A DNA stretch of 64,000 bases from Betaproteobacteria bacterium (GTDB lineage: Bacteria; Pseudomonadota; Gammaproteobacteria; Burkholderiales; Burkholderiaceae_C), in contig JADJWD010000006.1 in the NCBI GenBank assembly GCA_016716535.1, positions 186,001 through 250,000 on the forward strand. The letters run 5' to 3'. Shown here in pieces: positions 51,468 to 60,120 of the stretch. The notes under the pieces are model-generated. The model saw only the letters and a program-made list of their open reading frames with translations. It searched no databases and was not told the origin of the DNA. The position numbers and the translations under genes are program-made. The stretch's first letter is position 1; every line of letters starts with the position of its first letter.

Positions 51468-52856
51468 ATGGATGCAGCTTATACGGCGCCTGAGAAGACC
51501 CCGGCGGCGAAGCCGTTGGCCTGGGCCTGGCGTTCGCGGCTGTCGTACCACCTCGCCGGGCCGCTGGCGGTGCTGCTGGCCGCGGCGGTGCTGGCGACCA
51601 GCGAGTTCGGCTGGCGCGCCAACGCCGACCTCGTGGCGCGGCGCGACGCCGCCGTCGAGACGCGGCTGACCGTCGGCGCCGCGCGACGCATGGTGCTGGC
51701 CGCAGAATCGGCGCAGCGCGGCTACATGCTCAGCGGCAAGCCCGAGTACCGCGAACCGTACGACGAGGCGATGTCGCAGGCCGGCCCCGTCATGCGTTCG
51801 CTGCAACTGCTGGCCCAGCGCGCGCCGGCGCAGCGCGAGAACCTGCGCCTGCTGACCGAGGCCACCGAGCGGCGGCTTTCGGAGCTGTCGGAGGTGATGC
51901 GCCTGTTCGAAGCCGGCGATCGGCAGCGCGCGCTCGAGCTGATGCTCACCGACATCGGCCGCGAGCAGATGGAGCGCATCGACACGCTCGTCGAGGAGGT
52001 CGTGCGCCGCGAGGAAGCGGCCGCCGGCACCGCCGGCCGGCAGCGCGAGCGCGTGCGCATCTGGACGGTGCTGGCGCTGGCCGCATTGGTGCTGCTGTGC
52101 CTGGGCGCCGTCTTCACCGTCGTGCGGCTGAACCGCGAGCGCGACCGCGAGCGCGCCGCGCACGTGCAGGACCTGAAGGGCGAACGCGACAAGCTCGAGC
52201 AGGAGGTGACGCGGCGCACGCAGGACCTCACCGCGCTGGCGCGCCATCTGCAGACCGTGCGCGAGGACGAGCGCCGCCGCCTCGCGCGCGAGATGCACGA
52301 CGAGCTGGGCGGCCTGCTCACCGCCGCCAAGCTGGACGTGGCGCGGGTGAAGAAGCGCCTCGGCGATGCATCGCCCGAGGTGCAGGAGCGCATCACGCAC
52401 CTGTCGCAGACGCTGGACGCCGGCATCGCGCTGAAGCGCCGCATCATCGAGGACCTGAGCCCCTCGTCGCTGGCCAACCTGGGGCTGCAGCGCACGCTCG
52501 AGATCCAGTGCGCCGAGTTCAGCAAGCGCGCCGAGGTGCAGGTGCGCACCGACATCGCCGACATCCGCCTGACCGACGAGCGCGAGTTGGCGATCTACCG
52601 CTTCGTGCAGGAGGCGCTGACCAACGTGGCCAAATACGCGCGTGCGCGCCACGTGCAGGTGCGCGTGCAGCCCGACGGCGACCACGTCTGCGTCGACGTG
52701 CGCGACGATGGCGTCGGCTTCGATCCGGGCGAGACGCGGCACGACACGCACGGGCTGGCGGGGATGAAGTTCCGCGTGCAGTCGTGCGGCGGCCAGTGGC
52801 TCGTGCAATCGACGCCGGGGCAAGGAACGCTCGTGCAGGCGCGGCTGCCGCTATGA
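51468..52856 (+). CDS. CHASE3-domain sensor histidine kinase (HisKA_3)
   Basis: 462 residues from ATG 51468, which has GGGGAG 5 bp upstream. An in-frame ATG at 51426 would overlap the regulator's start. The first membrane helix is LAGPLAVLLAAAVLATSEFG. The periplasmic CHASE3-like part follows (MVLAAESAQRGYMLSGKPEYREPYDEA), then the second helix (TVLALAALVLLCLGAVFTVV). The DHp motif is EDERRRLAREMHDELGG. The ATPase has EALTNVAKYARA, RDDGVGFD and HGLAGMKFRV. It probably phosphorylates the divergent NarL-type regulator. Confidence 0.93.
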   Translation: MDAAYTAPEKTPAAKPLAWAWRSRLSYHLAGPLAVLLAAAVLATSEFGWRANADLVARRDAAVETRLTVGAARRMVLAAESAQRGYMLSGKPEYREPYDEAMSQAGPVMRSLQLLAQRAPAQRENLRLLTEATERRLSELSEVMRLFEAGDRQRALELMLTDIGREQMERIDTLVEEVVRREEAAAGTAGRQRERVRIWTVLALAALVLLCLGAVFTVVRLNRERDRERAAHVQDLKGERDKLEQEVTRRTQDLTALARHLQTVREDERRRLAREMHDELGGLLTAAKLDVARVKKRLGDASPEVQERITHLSQTLDAGIALKRRIIEDLSPSSLANLGLQRTLEIQCAEFSKRAEVQVRTDIADIRLTDERELAIYRFVQEALTNVAKYARARHVQVRVQPDGDHVCVDVRDDGVGFDPGETRHDTHGLAGMKFRVQSCGGQWLVQSTPGQGTLVQARLPL

Positions 52857-53000
52857 GGCGTGCGCCGGGGCGCGCAGACGTGGCGTGACGCGCCGCGCGC
52901 TGCGGCGTAGAACCGGCTTCGTCCTACACCGAGCGCTCGCAGGGGCGTCCTAGACTGCAATCATTGCCGCAGCATTTGCCGGCCGTGTGCCGCCGATGAC

Positions 53001-53402
53001 ATGTCCCGTTTGAACGTCTTTGTCGTCGAAGACAGCGAGACCATCCGTCAGAACCTGATCGCCACGCTCGAAGAGCTGGCGCCGGTGGACGTGGTGGGCT
53101 TCGCCGACGACGCCGAAGGCGCGATCGCCCGGCTGGCGAACGATCCGGCACCTTGCGACCTCGCGATCATCGACGTCCTGCTGCGGCGCGGCTCGGGCGT
53201 CGACGTATTGAAGGCGCTGCAAGGGCGGCAAGGCTCGCCGCGCTGCGTGGTACTGACCAACTATGCAACCACGTTGATCCGCGACCATTGCCTCGCGCTC
53301 GGCGCCGACCGCGTCTTCGACAAGTCGGCCGAGGTCGAGCACCTGCTCGACTACTGCGAGTCGCTGGCGCAGGGGCGCGGGCCCGCGCCCGCGGTTTCCT
53401 GA
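53001..53402 (+). CDS. single-domain response regulator
   Basis: 133 residues with only a receiver domain: VVEDSETIRQN, phosphorylation Asp in AIIDVLLRRGSG, Thr in VVLTNYAT and Lys in VFDKSAEVE. All signalling residues are present, so it can be phosphorylated. With no output domain it may relay phosphate or compete for the neighbouring kinase. A TAGACT sequence in the 144 bp gap after the kinase gene may be a -10 box. Confidence 0.9.
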   Translation: MSRLNVFVVEDSETIRQNLIATLEELAPVDVVGFADDAEGAIARLANDPAPCDLAIIDVLLRRGSGVDVLKALQGRQGSPRCVVLTNYATTLIRDHCLALGADRVFDKSAEVEHLLDYCESLAQGRGPAPAVS

Positions 53403-53423
53403 TCGTTTCCCTGGGTACCGGCG

Positions 53424-53446
53424 CTTCGACACCTCAGCCCGAACGG
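53424..53446. repeat. REP-like repeat, degenerate
   Basis: CTTCGACACCTCAGCCCGAACGG matches the Burkholderiales CTTCGACAGGCTCAGGGCGAACGG repeat with a few changes. It lies just after the single-domain receiver gene and before the small-peptide genes. The remaining bases to 53658 show no gene. Confidence 0.6.
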
Positions 53447-53658
53447 GGCGGGTGAGTCTGTTCGCACTGAAGGAGCAGGGGGCCTTTCGCTCCACCGGCC
53501 CGCTTCTTGCGAGGCACTTTCCCTCCGAGGCGCTGTCCTACATCCCCGCCCGGCTGCGGCCGACTGCGACCCTGCCGCCGCCTGGGCAAAGTGGCTGCAC
53601 GGCAAGCACAACACACACAGGAGTGCTTCAGCCGTACCGCAAGAGAGTGAAGGAGCCG

Positions 53659-53778
53659 ATGAAGGTCACCCGTTCCGTGCTGTTGGTCGCTGTCGTCGTC
53701 GTCGCTTCGATGGCGGCCGCGGCGGCACATCTCACCGACACGACCTTTGACGTGCCGCTGGCGCAGGTGTTGGGCTGA
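53659..53778 (+). CDS. 39-residue exported or membrane peptide
   Basis: Begins at ATG 53659 with AAGGAG close upstream (spacing 3, rather short). It reads MKVTRSVLLVAVVVVASMAAAAAH, a signal-peptide or membrane-anchor segment, then a short tail LTDTTFDVPLAQVLG. It has no recognised family. It is followed 70 bp later by another exported-protein gene. The hydrophobic core and ribosome site suggest translation, but size leaves doubt. Confidence 0.4.
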   Translation: MKVTRSVLLVAVVVVASMAAAAAHLTDTTFDVPLAQVLG

Positions 53779-53848
53779 CGCCCACGCAACCTCGCTGCGA
53801 CTCTGCTTTCGGGCCATGCCGACCCACACTGACCCAAGGAGAAACGAA

Positions 53849-54367
53849 ATGATCAAGCCGATCCAGCGCTGGGCCCTCTTGACGGCCGCCGGCCTTGCCG
53901 TCACCGCCACGGCTGCGATTGCCGCAAACGGCAACGGCCTGCCCGCCGGGCAAGACACCGCGGTGATCAGCGGCGGCGCCAGCATCGACGACTTCGCCGA
54001 CCTGAACCGCCAGGCCGGCGATTACCAGCTCAAGCTGATCCTGGCCGCCAAGCGCAGCGGCGCGTACCTTGCGGACGTCGACGTCGTCGTGCGTTCGCTG
54101 CCTTCACGCGAGGTGGTGCTCGAGCACCGTAGCCAGGGCCCGCTCGTGCTGGCGCAACTGGCGCCCGGGCGTTACGAGGTGACGGCCAGCTATGGCGACG
54201 TGCTGCCCGGCGCCGCGACGAGGAACGTGCGCACCTTCACCGTGCCGGCCTCGCGCAACCTCGCGCAGATGGTGATGTACTTCGACACCGGTGACGAGGT
54301 GAATCCGAACTCGCCGCCGCAGTACAGCACGCCGCCAGAGTTGCCCGGCGCGCCGGCCGCGCGTTGA
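53849..54367 (+). CDS. exported protein, carboxypeptidase-regulatory-like beta domain
   Basis: 172 residues from ATG 53849, with AAGGAG 7 bp upstream. The signal peptide is MIKPIQRWALLTAAGLAVTATAAIAA. The mature part looks like one beta-sandwich domain (YQLKLILAAKRSGAYLADVDVVVR, LAQLAPGRYEVTASYG). This resembles carboxypeptidase regulatory-like or surface-adhesion Ig-like domains. The C-terminal tail is rich in Pro and Asn. Function is unknown. It may be made with the upstream 39-residue peptide. Confidence 0.6.
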   Translation: MIKPIQRWALLTAAGLAVTATAAIAANGNGLPAGQDTAVISGGASIDDFADLNRQAGDYQLKLILAAKRSGAYLADVDVVVRSLPSREVVLEHRSQGPLVLAQLAPGRYEVTASYGDVLPGAATRNVRTFTVPASRNLAQMVMYFDTGDEVNPNSPPQYSTPPELPGAPAAR

Positions 54368-54383
54368 TCGCCCTGGTCCCGCG

Positions 54384-54404
54384 GCCCTTCGACAGGCTCA
54401 GGGC
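54384..54404. repeat. REP-like repeat with inverted ends
   Basis: GCCCTTCGACAGGCTCAGGGC is an imperfect palindrome (GCCCT ... AGGGC) of the family of short interspersed repeats common in Burkholderiales. It sits between two convergent genes and could also work as a terminator. A partial second copy (GGCTTCGACAGACCC) follows directly. Confidence 0.7.
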
Positions 54405-54439
54405 GGGCTTCGACAGACCCAGCCAAAACGGGTTCTAGA

Positions 54440-54619
54440 TCAGACCCGCGCGCACAGCGGCGTGCCGCTGTGCGCGCCGTGTGCGCCATGCGCCACCTGC
54501 GCCGCCGTCGCCGCCGCCTCGCTGGCGGCGAGTGCATGGATGCCGCCGGCCAGGCTGAAGGTGACGACCCCGGCCAGCATCAGCGAGGCAAGGCGGTCGG
54601 CAAGGCGGCGGCGGTTCAT
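54440..54619 (-). CDS. 59-residue exported or membrane protein
   Basis: Starts at ATG 54619 with AAGGAG 7 bp upstream. A basic N-terminus (MNRRRLADRLAS) leads to a hydrophobic segment (LMLAGVVTFSLAGGIHALAA) and a His/Gly/Ala-rich tail with HGAHGAH and a single Cys. The His residues may bind metal. No family recognised. It lies downstream of the GGDEF-EAL gene, in the opposite sense to the exported protein. Confidence 0.5.
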   Translation of the reverse strand: MNRRRLADRLASLMLAGVVTFSLAGGIHALAASEAAATAAQVAHGAHGAHSGTPLCARV

Positions 54620-54764
54620 CGTGGTCTCCTTCGCGCCGCAGGGGCGGCGTTTCGTTTGCATGACGAACGCATCATCGGCAAGCCGCTTGGCGCCGGCGAG
54701 CGGTGTGCGACGAACTGCGGGCGAAGCGGCACGAACGGCCGCGTGAGCGGATGGCCGGCCGGCC

Positions 54765-57284
54765 TTAGCTCCAGAACGCCGCCGCCCGTACCAACGCCGC
54801 CGGCACCTGATCGGCGCGCAGCGGCGGCGAGAGCCAGAAGCCCTGCCCTGCCGGCACGCCCAGCGCGCGCAGTTGCTCGAGCTGCCCGGCCGTCTCGATG
54901 CCCTCGGCGACCACCCGCTTGCCGAGCGACGTGCCGAGGTTCATCACCGCGCGCACGATCTCCACGTTCTGCGGCTTCGTCTCCATCTGCATCACGAAGC
55001 TGCGGTCGATCTTCAGGCTGTCGAACGGCAGCGTGCCGAGGTACGCCAGCGACGAGTAGCCGGTGCCGAAGTCGTCGATCGAGAAGCGCACGCCCGCGTC
55101 GCGCAGGCGGTGCATCGACGCCAGCGCCGGGTCGAGCTGGCCCATCAGCGTCGTCTCGGTGATCTCCAGCGCCAGCTGCGCCGGCAGCACGCCGTGCCGC
55201 GCCAGCACCTGCTGCACGTGCGCGGTGAAGCGCGCGTGCTGCAAGTCGCGCCCGGAGATGTTGACGTGCATCGTCAGGCCGCGGAAGCGCGGCTCGCTGC
55301 GCTGCCACTGCGCGAGCTGCTGCACCGCGTGCTCGACGACCCAGTGGCTCAGCGCCTCGATGTGGCCCGACTCCTCGGCCAGCGTCACGAACACCGTCGG
55401 GCTGACGGCACCGCGCTCGGGGTGCACCCAGCGCGCCAGCGCCTCGAAGCCGTACAGGCGATAGGGCTCCAGCTCGTAGATCGGCTGGAACATCACCGAG
55501 AGCTGGCCGGCGCCGATGGCGCGGCGCAGGTCGGCCTCGAGCGCCAGCTTGTCGGCGATGCGCTCGTGCATCGCCGCGTCGAAGGCGAGCACGCGCGCGC
55601 GCCCGGCGTCCTTGGCCGCGTACATCGCCAGTTCGGCGTCGCGCAGCACCTCGTCGACGCTGCGCGCACCGTCGCCGCTGAAGGTGATGCCCACGCTCGC
55701 CGAAGGCAGCAGCTCGGTGCCGTGCATCACCAGCGGCTGCGCGAGCGTGGCCAGGATGCGCTGCGCCCGTTCGCGCCCCTGCGTCGCGGCGAGCGGCCCT
55801 TCCATCAGCACCGCGAACTCGTCGCCGCCCAGCCGCGCCACCAGGTCGTCGGCGGGCAGCGTGTCGACGAGCCGGCGCGCCACCTCACGCAGCAGGTCGT
55901 CGCCGGCGAGGTGGCCGAGGCTGTCGTTGACGAGCTTGAAGCGGTCCAGGTCGAGCAGCACCACCGCGAACGGCGGCGTCCCATCGCGCCGGCAGCGCTC
56001 CACCGCCACGGCCAGCCGCTGCTCGAAGAAGCGGCGGTTGGCGAGGTCGGTCAGGCCGTCGTGGAAGGCGATGTGCTGCAGCCGGCTCTCAGCCAGCCGG
56101 CGCGAGCTGATGTCGTGCAGCTGGTAGATCAGGCAGGTGCCCGTCTGCCCCGGGTCGTCGAAGTGGCTGCATTGCAGCGAGACCCAGATGTCGCCGTTGC
56201 GGTGCTCACCACCGCCGTTGCGCTCGGCCGCGCCGCGCCGGTGCAGGCGCAGCTCGATGCTGAACGAGCGCTCGCGGTGGCGCAGCACCTCGGCCGTCTG
56301 GCGCTCGAACAGCTCGGCATCGGCGCCGTGCAGGTGCGTGCTGAAGGCACGCCCGAGCAGGTCCTCCTCGGCGGCGCCGAGCATCTCGCTGAGCGCCCGG
56401 TTCACCTGCATCAGCCGCCCGCCCGGGCCGACGATCGCCATGCCGGCCGCCGCGTGCGTGAACGCGGCGGTGAACCGCTGCTGGTTCAGCCGCGCCTCGC
56501 GTTCGGCCTCGGCGATGCGCGCCTCCTGCGCGCGGCGCTCCCACTCCTGACGGTTGAACGTGTAGCGCAGCAGCGTGACGATGGCCAGCGTGACGAGCGC
56601 GCCGACCACCGAGACGGTGGCGCCGAACTGCGCCGTGTTGACGTGCACGAGCGCCGCCACCGCCGCCGAGCCGAGGTACAGCGCCGCCACCCACGCATAG
56701 CCCGACCACCAGGCCGAGAGCACGAGCGGCCGCCGCTGCTTGATGCACAACAGCCACGTCAGCGGCAGCGTCGAGAACACGAAGTACACGAGCGCTACCG
56801 CGCACAGCGACGCGAGCACCGCGGCCTGCGGCGGCAGGCCGAGCGCCGGCATCGCCAACAGCGCGGCCAAGGCCACCTGCGCATGGCCGGCAACGAACAT
56901 CGCGATCGCGCCGGTGGCCGGTGTCGATAGCCGAGGCGCCAGCCGGCGCGAGGCGCGCGCCGCGCCGATGAAGCCGTCCACCGCGGCGGCGAGCACCGCG
57001 CCGGCCGGCCCCGTGGCCGCCAGCAGCGCGAAGATGAAGAGGTCGCTGACGGCGATCGCGTGGCTCGTGCGCGGGATCAGCACCGGAAAGCTCGCCGCCA
57101 GCGCGACGAGCGCGACGCCGATGGCCACCTGGCCGAGCGTCGCCGCCGGCATGCCGGCCAGCGACCACGCGGCCCAGACCAGGCACGCGGCACCGGCGGC
57201 GACGAGCGACGTCCAGGCGCGCAGCGCGTCGGATCGATAGTCGTAGAGGTGAGCCTGCCGAAAGCGTCGCAAGGTGCGCTTCAT
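54765..57284 (-). CDS. membrane GGDEF-EAL cyclic di-GMP protein with PAS domain
   Basis: 839 residues from ATG 57284; the frame continues to 57449 without family similarity. An N-terminal block of seven to eight hydrophobic helices (residues 25-290) is a membrane sensor. A PAS domain follows (RFTAAFTHAAAGMAIVG, 310-430). The GGDEF domain has an intact GGDEF at residue 486, but the inhibitory RxxD site upstream is absent (PADD), so feedback inhibition is probably lost. The EAL domain appears active: EAL at 614, NISGRDLQ, ITETTLM, DDFGTGYSSL, KIDRSF and EGIE. It can therefore make and break c-di-GMP. The neighbouring small exported proteins may be outputs. Confidence 0.92.
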   Translation of the reverse strand: MKRTLRRFRQAHLYDYRSDALRAWTSLVAAGAACLVWAAWSLAGMPAATLGQVAIGVALVALAASFPVLIPRTSHAIAVSDLFIFALLAATGPAGAVLAAAVDGFIGAARASRRLAPRLSTPATGAIAMFVAGHAQVALAALLAMPALGLPPQAAVLASLCAVALVYFVFSTLPLTWLLCIKQRRPLVLSAWWSGYAWVAALYLGSAAVAALVHVNTAQFGATVSVVGALVTLAIVTLLRYTFNRQEWERRAQEARIAEAEREARLNQQRFTAAFTHAAAGMAIVGPGGRLMQVNRALSEMLGAAEEDLLGRAFSTHLHGADAELFERQTAEVLRHRERSFSIELRLHRRGAAERNGGGEHRNGDIWVSLQCSHFDDPGQTGTCLIYQLHDISSRRLAESRLQHIAFHDGLTDLANRRFFEQRLAVAVERCRRDGTPPFAVVLLDLDRFKLVNDSLGHLAGDDLLREVARRLVDTLPADDLVARLGGDEFAVLMEGPLAATQGRERAQRILATLAQPLVMHGTELLPSASVGITFSGDGARSVDEVLRDAELAMYAAKDAGRARVLAFDAAMHERIADKLALEADLRRAIGAGQLSVMFQPIYELEPYRLYGFEALARWVHPERGAVSPTVFVTLAEESGHIEALSHWVVEHAVQQLAQWQRSEPRFRGLTMHVNISGRDLQHARFTAHVQQVLARHGVLPAQLALEITETTLMGQLDPALASMHRLRDAGVRFSIDDFGTGYSSLAYLGTLPFDSLKIDRSFVMQMETKPQNVEIVRAVMNLGTSLGKRVVAEGIETAGQLEQLRALGVPAGQGFWLSPPLRADQVPAALVRAAAFWS

Positions 57285-57417
57285 CGTCCCCGCAGCGGAA
57301 TTGCCACGCATGGCAGTCACGAAGCGGGGCGATTCTCGCTGCGGCCGATGGCCGCTTCGGGGCCCCCCCCTAGAACGTGACTGATTGTTCTGGAGCGGGG
57401 GGCGGGTCAGCGCGAGG

Positions 57418-59958
57418 TCACGGCCGGCGGCCGCGGAAGGCATCGTCAAAGCGCGCCGCCGGGTCGGGCGACTCGGTGATGATGAAGCCTTCGGTGATGA
57501 TGAAGCCCTCGGTGATGATGAAGCCTTCGGTGATGATGAAGCCCTCGGTGATGATGAAGCCCTCGGTGATGATGAAGCCTTCGGTGATGATGAAGCCTTC
57601 GGTGATGATGAAGCCTTCGGTGATGATGAAGCCTTCGGTGATGATGAAGCCCTGGCTCAGCACCAGCCCGTCGGCCACCAGCGTGCCACCGGCTTCCCAC
57701 CGCACGCCGTCCGCGAGCGTCACGCCGACACCCTGACGCACCCGCTCGGCGAGTTGCTGCACCGGCATCGTCAGCACCCGGCCGGCCGTCGACGGTGACG
57801 GCGCCAGCGTGTCGAGCAGCTTCACCCCCGCGCCGACGAGGCGCTGCGGCGCGGCAGCCGTCTCGACGATCGCGCCAATCGGTGCGGCGCCCCTCGCGCG
57901 TGCAGCGGGCATCGGCATGCGGCGCCCGTTGGCCGCCAGCACCTCGGCGCGCAGCGTGAACTGGCGCGCCCAGGTCAGCCCCGGCTCGTAGATCGGCTGC
58001 CATTGCTCGAAGAGCGCGCGGCCGCCGAGCAGGCGGTTGCCGCCGGCGGTGACCATGCCGCTCCACGCGAAGCTGCGGCCGCCGATCGTGCTCGTCGCTG
58101 CGGGCAGCGTGCGGCCAGGGGCCAGCAGCGGATCGCCGGCTTTCAATCGGCCGTCGGCCAGCGCGTCGCCGATGTCGGCGCGCAGCGTCTGCGCCAGCCG
58201 CACCGCGCCTTCGAGGTTGACGAGGCCGGTGCCCTGCTCGATGACACCGACGTTCGGCAGCGGCTCGGCCGTGTACTGCAGGATCGCCTTCACGAGCGCC
58301 GGCGTCAGCCCCGGGTTGGCCTGCAGCAGCACCGCCGCGGCGCCGGCGACCACCGGTGCGGCGACCGACGTGCCCGACAGCGTCATCAGCGCCTGCCGCG
58401 GCCACTGCGTCGCGCCGCTCACCTGCGTCAGCTCGGGGTACGTGCGCGCGAGCAGGTTCCAGCCGGCCGGCGTGCCGCTCACGTCGCCGGCCAGCGGCCC
58501 GACGAGCCGCACGCCCGGCGCGACGAGGTCGGGCTTGACGAGGTTGTCGATCCACGGCTTGCCGTTGCTGTAGCGCCAGGCGCCGCGCGTCGGCCCGCGC
58601 GAAGAGAACGCCGCGACGGCATCGTCGCCGCGCCCGGAGGTGCCCAGCGGGTCGCCCGCGCCGACGGTGATCACCGAAGGATCGTGCCCCGGCGAGACGA
58701 TGGCGCCGAGCACCGTCTGGCCGGCCGCGTTGCGGCCGTGATTGCCGGCCGCGGCGACGACGACGAGGCCGGCGGCACCGGCGCTGCGCGCCGCGACTGC
58801 CAGCGGATCGACGAGGAACGACTCGGTCGAGTCCGCGCCGACGCTCAGGTTCAGCACGCGCAGGTGGCCGTGCCGGCGGCCTTGCTGGATCGCCCAGTCG
58901 ATGCCGGCCAGCATGTCGGACATCGTGCCGAGGCCGCGCTCGTCGATGACGCGCACGTCGTACAGGTCGGCCGCTGGCGCGATGCCGGTTGTGTCGGGGC
59001 CGGCGCCCGACGCCGCGTCGGTGCGGCCGGCGGCGATGCCGGCGACCAGCGTGCCGTGGCCGTAAGGGTCGGCGGCGCGCGCGGCGATTCGCACCGCCTC
59101 GATGCAGGCGCTGAAGGTGGCCGCGAGGCGGCTGGATTCGGCGAGCGCACGCTCGTGCTGGCGGGCGGGGTCGCGGTTCGCACCCACGCCGACCCCGCGC
59201 CCGAGATCGATGAACGACTGCGCCACGCGCGGCTGCGCCAGCGCCGCGGCGATGCTGGCACCGCCGCCTTCGAGCAGCGGCCGCACGAGCGGCGAGAGGT
59301 CGAGGCCGGCGCGCCAGCCGCCTTCGGGCAGGCAGCGGCCGATCGTCACGAAGTCGACGCGCGCGCGCACGCGGCTCGCGCCACGCGCGTCGGTGAAGGC
59401 GCGGTGCCTCGCGTCGATGCCCGAGTCGAGCACGGCGATGCCGACACCGCGGCCGTCGAAGGCGCTGCCGTGCGGTGCGAGTGCGTTGAGCGCCGCGCCG
59501 GCGCCGGTGCTCGCCTGCACCAGGCTCGCGGCGCTCGTCTGCCGCACGGTGGTGCGGTCGGGCACGACCTTGCGCACGTCGCCGCGCGCGGCGAGCTGCG
59601 GCAGCGCCGCCGCCGGCACCATCGCCGCGAGCGCGCGCACGCTCTGGTAGCCGTAGTGCACCGAGCCGCCGGCCGCGACGATGGCGCGGCGCAGCGCCAG
59701 CAGTTCGGGGTCGGCGCTCGCGGCGAGCACGAGCACGCGCACGTGCTCGCTGCCAGCAACGACGCGACGCCACGGCGCCGCCGTTGTCGGTTGCCCCACC
59801 TGCGCAGCGTGCTGAATGGCGCGCAGCTCGGGCGCGAGCCTGTCCTGCGCAGCGGCCGGCGCGGCACGCGCAACATGGCCGCTGGCAAGCATGGCGGCAA
59901 CGGTGGTGACGGCAAGGCGCAGCGCAACACGCGCCGCTCGCGGCAGCATCGATTCCAT
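57418..59958 (-). CDS. S8 subtilisin-like serine protease with C-terminal hexapeptide array
   Basis: 846 residues from ATG 59958 (an ATG at 59949 is also possible). The signal peptide (RAARVALRLAVTTVAAMLASGH) leads to an N-terminal prodomain-like region, so it is secreted. The catalytic triad is Asp178 (IAVLDSG), His301 (DPYGHGTLVAG) and Ser531 (LSGTSVAAP). The oxyanion Asn is N406 (AAGNHG). An insertion of about 95 residues with two Cys lies between the Asp and His. A long C-terminal part follows, ending (770-829) in ten copies of GFIITE and a short basic tail. No sorting signal is recognisable. It is a single gene downstream of the cobalamin operon. Confidence 0.9.
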   Translation of the reverse strand: MESMLPRAARVALRLAVTTVAAMLASGHVARAAPAAAQDRLAPELRAIQHAAQVGQPTTAAPWRRVVAGSEHVRVLVLAASADPELLALRRAIVAAGGSVHYGYQSVRALAAMVPAAALPQLAARGDVRKVVPDRTTVRQTSAASLVQASTGAGAALNALAPHGSAFDGRGVGIAVLDSGIDARHRAFTDARGASRVRARVDFVTIGRCLPEGGWRAGLDLSPLVRPLLEGGGASIAAALAQPRVAQSFIDLGRGVGVGANRDPARQHERALAESSRLAATFSACIEAVRIAARAADPYGHGTLVAGIAAGRTDAASGAGPDTTGIAPAADLYDVRVIDERGLGTMSDMLAGIDWAIQQGRRHGHLRVLNLSVGADSTESFLVDPLAVAARSAGAAGLVVVAAAGNHGRNAAGQTVLGAIVSPGHDPSVITVGAGDPLGTSGRGDDAVAAFSSRGPTRGAWRYSNGKPWIDNLVKPDLVAPGVRLVGPLAGDVSGTPAGWNLLARTYPELTQVSGATQWPRQALMTLSGTSVAAPVVAGAAAVLLQANPGLTPALVKAILQYTAEPLPNVGVIEQGTGLVNLEGAVRLAQTLRADIGDALADGRLKAGDPLLAPGRTLPAATSTIGGRSFAWSGMVTAGGNRLLGGRALFEQWQPIYEPGLTWARQFTLRAEVLAANGRRMPMPAARARGAAPIGAIVETAAAPQRLVGAGVKLLDTLAPSPSTAGRVLTMPVQQLAERVRQGVGVTLADGVRWEAGGTLVADGLVLSQGFIITEGFIITEGFIITEGFIITEGFIITEGFIITEGFIITEGFIITEGFIITEGFIITESPDPAARFDDAFRGRRP
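57472..57651. repeat. 18-bp tandem repeat, ten copies, coding
   Basis: Ten head-to-tail units of 18 bp inside the protease gene encode GFIITE on the minus strand. The units differ only in one wobble position (GAA or GAG for Glu). The array is exactly 180 bp with no partial unit. The near-identity suggests recent expansion. Copy-number change would alter length but not frame. Confidence 0.95.
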
Positions 59959-60120
59959 CGAGGCGATTCCTTCTTCGTTGGTGGCCGTCGGACGAAGTCC
60001 GCGGCGTTGCACCGACGACTGTGCGGGGCCGATCGCTCGGCCAATCGATGGAATCGCAGGGCCGCTCCGGCGCAGTTCGTGGTGCTGCGTCGTTGTGGCG
60101 TTAGGCGCGTGATCTCGAGT

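Noticed and set aside
53452..53658. N-terminal extension of the 39-residue peptide to 108 residues
   Set aside because: The extra part has no signal peptide logic, and the hydrophobic signal with its ribosome site starts at 53659.
57472..57651. Regular repeats as a CRISPR array
   Set aside because: The units are contiguous 18-bp copies with no spacers and lie within a protease reading frame.
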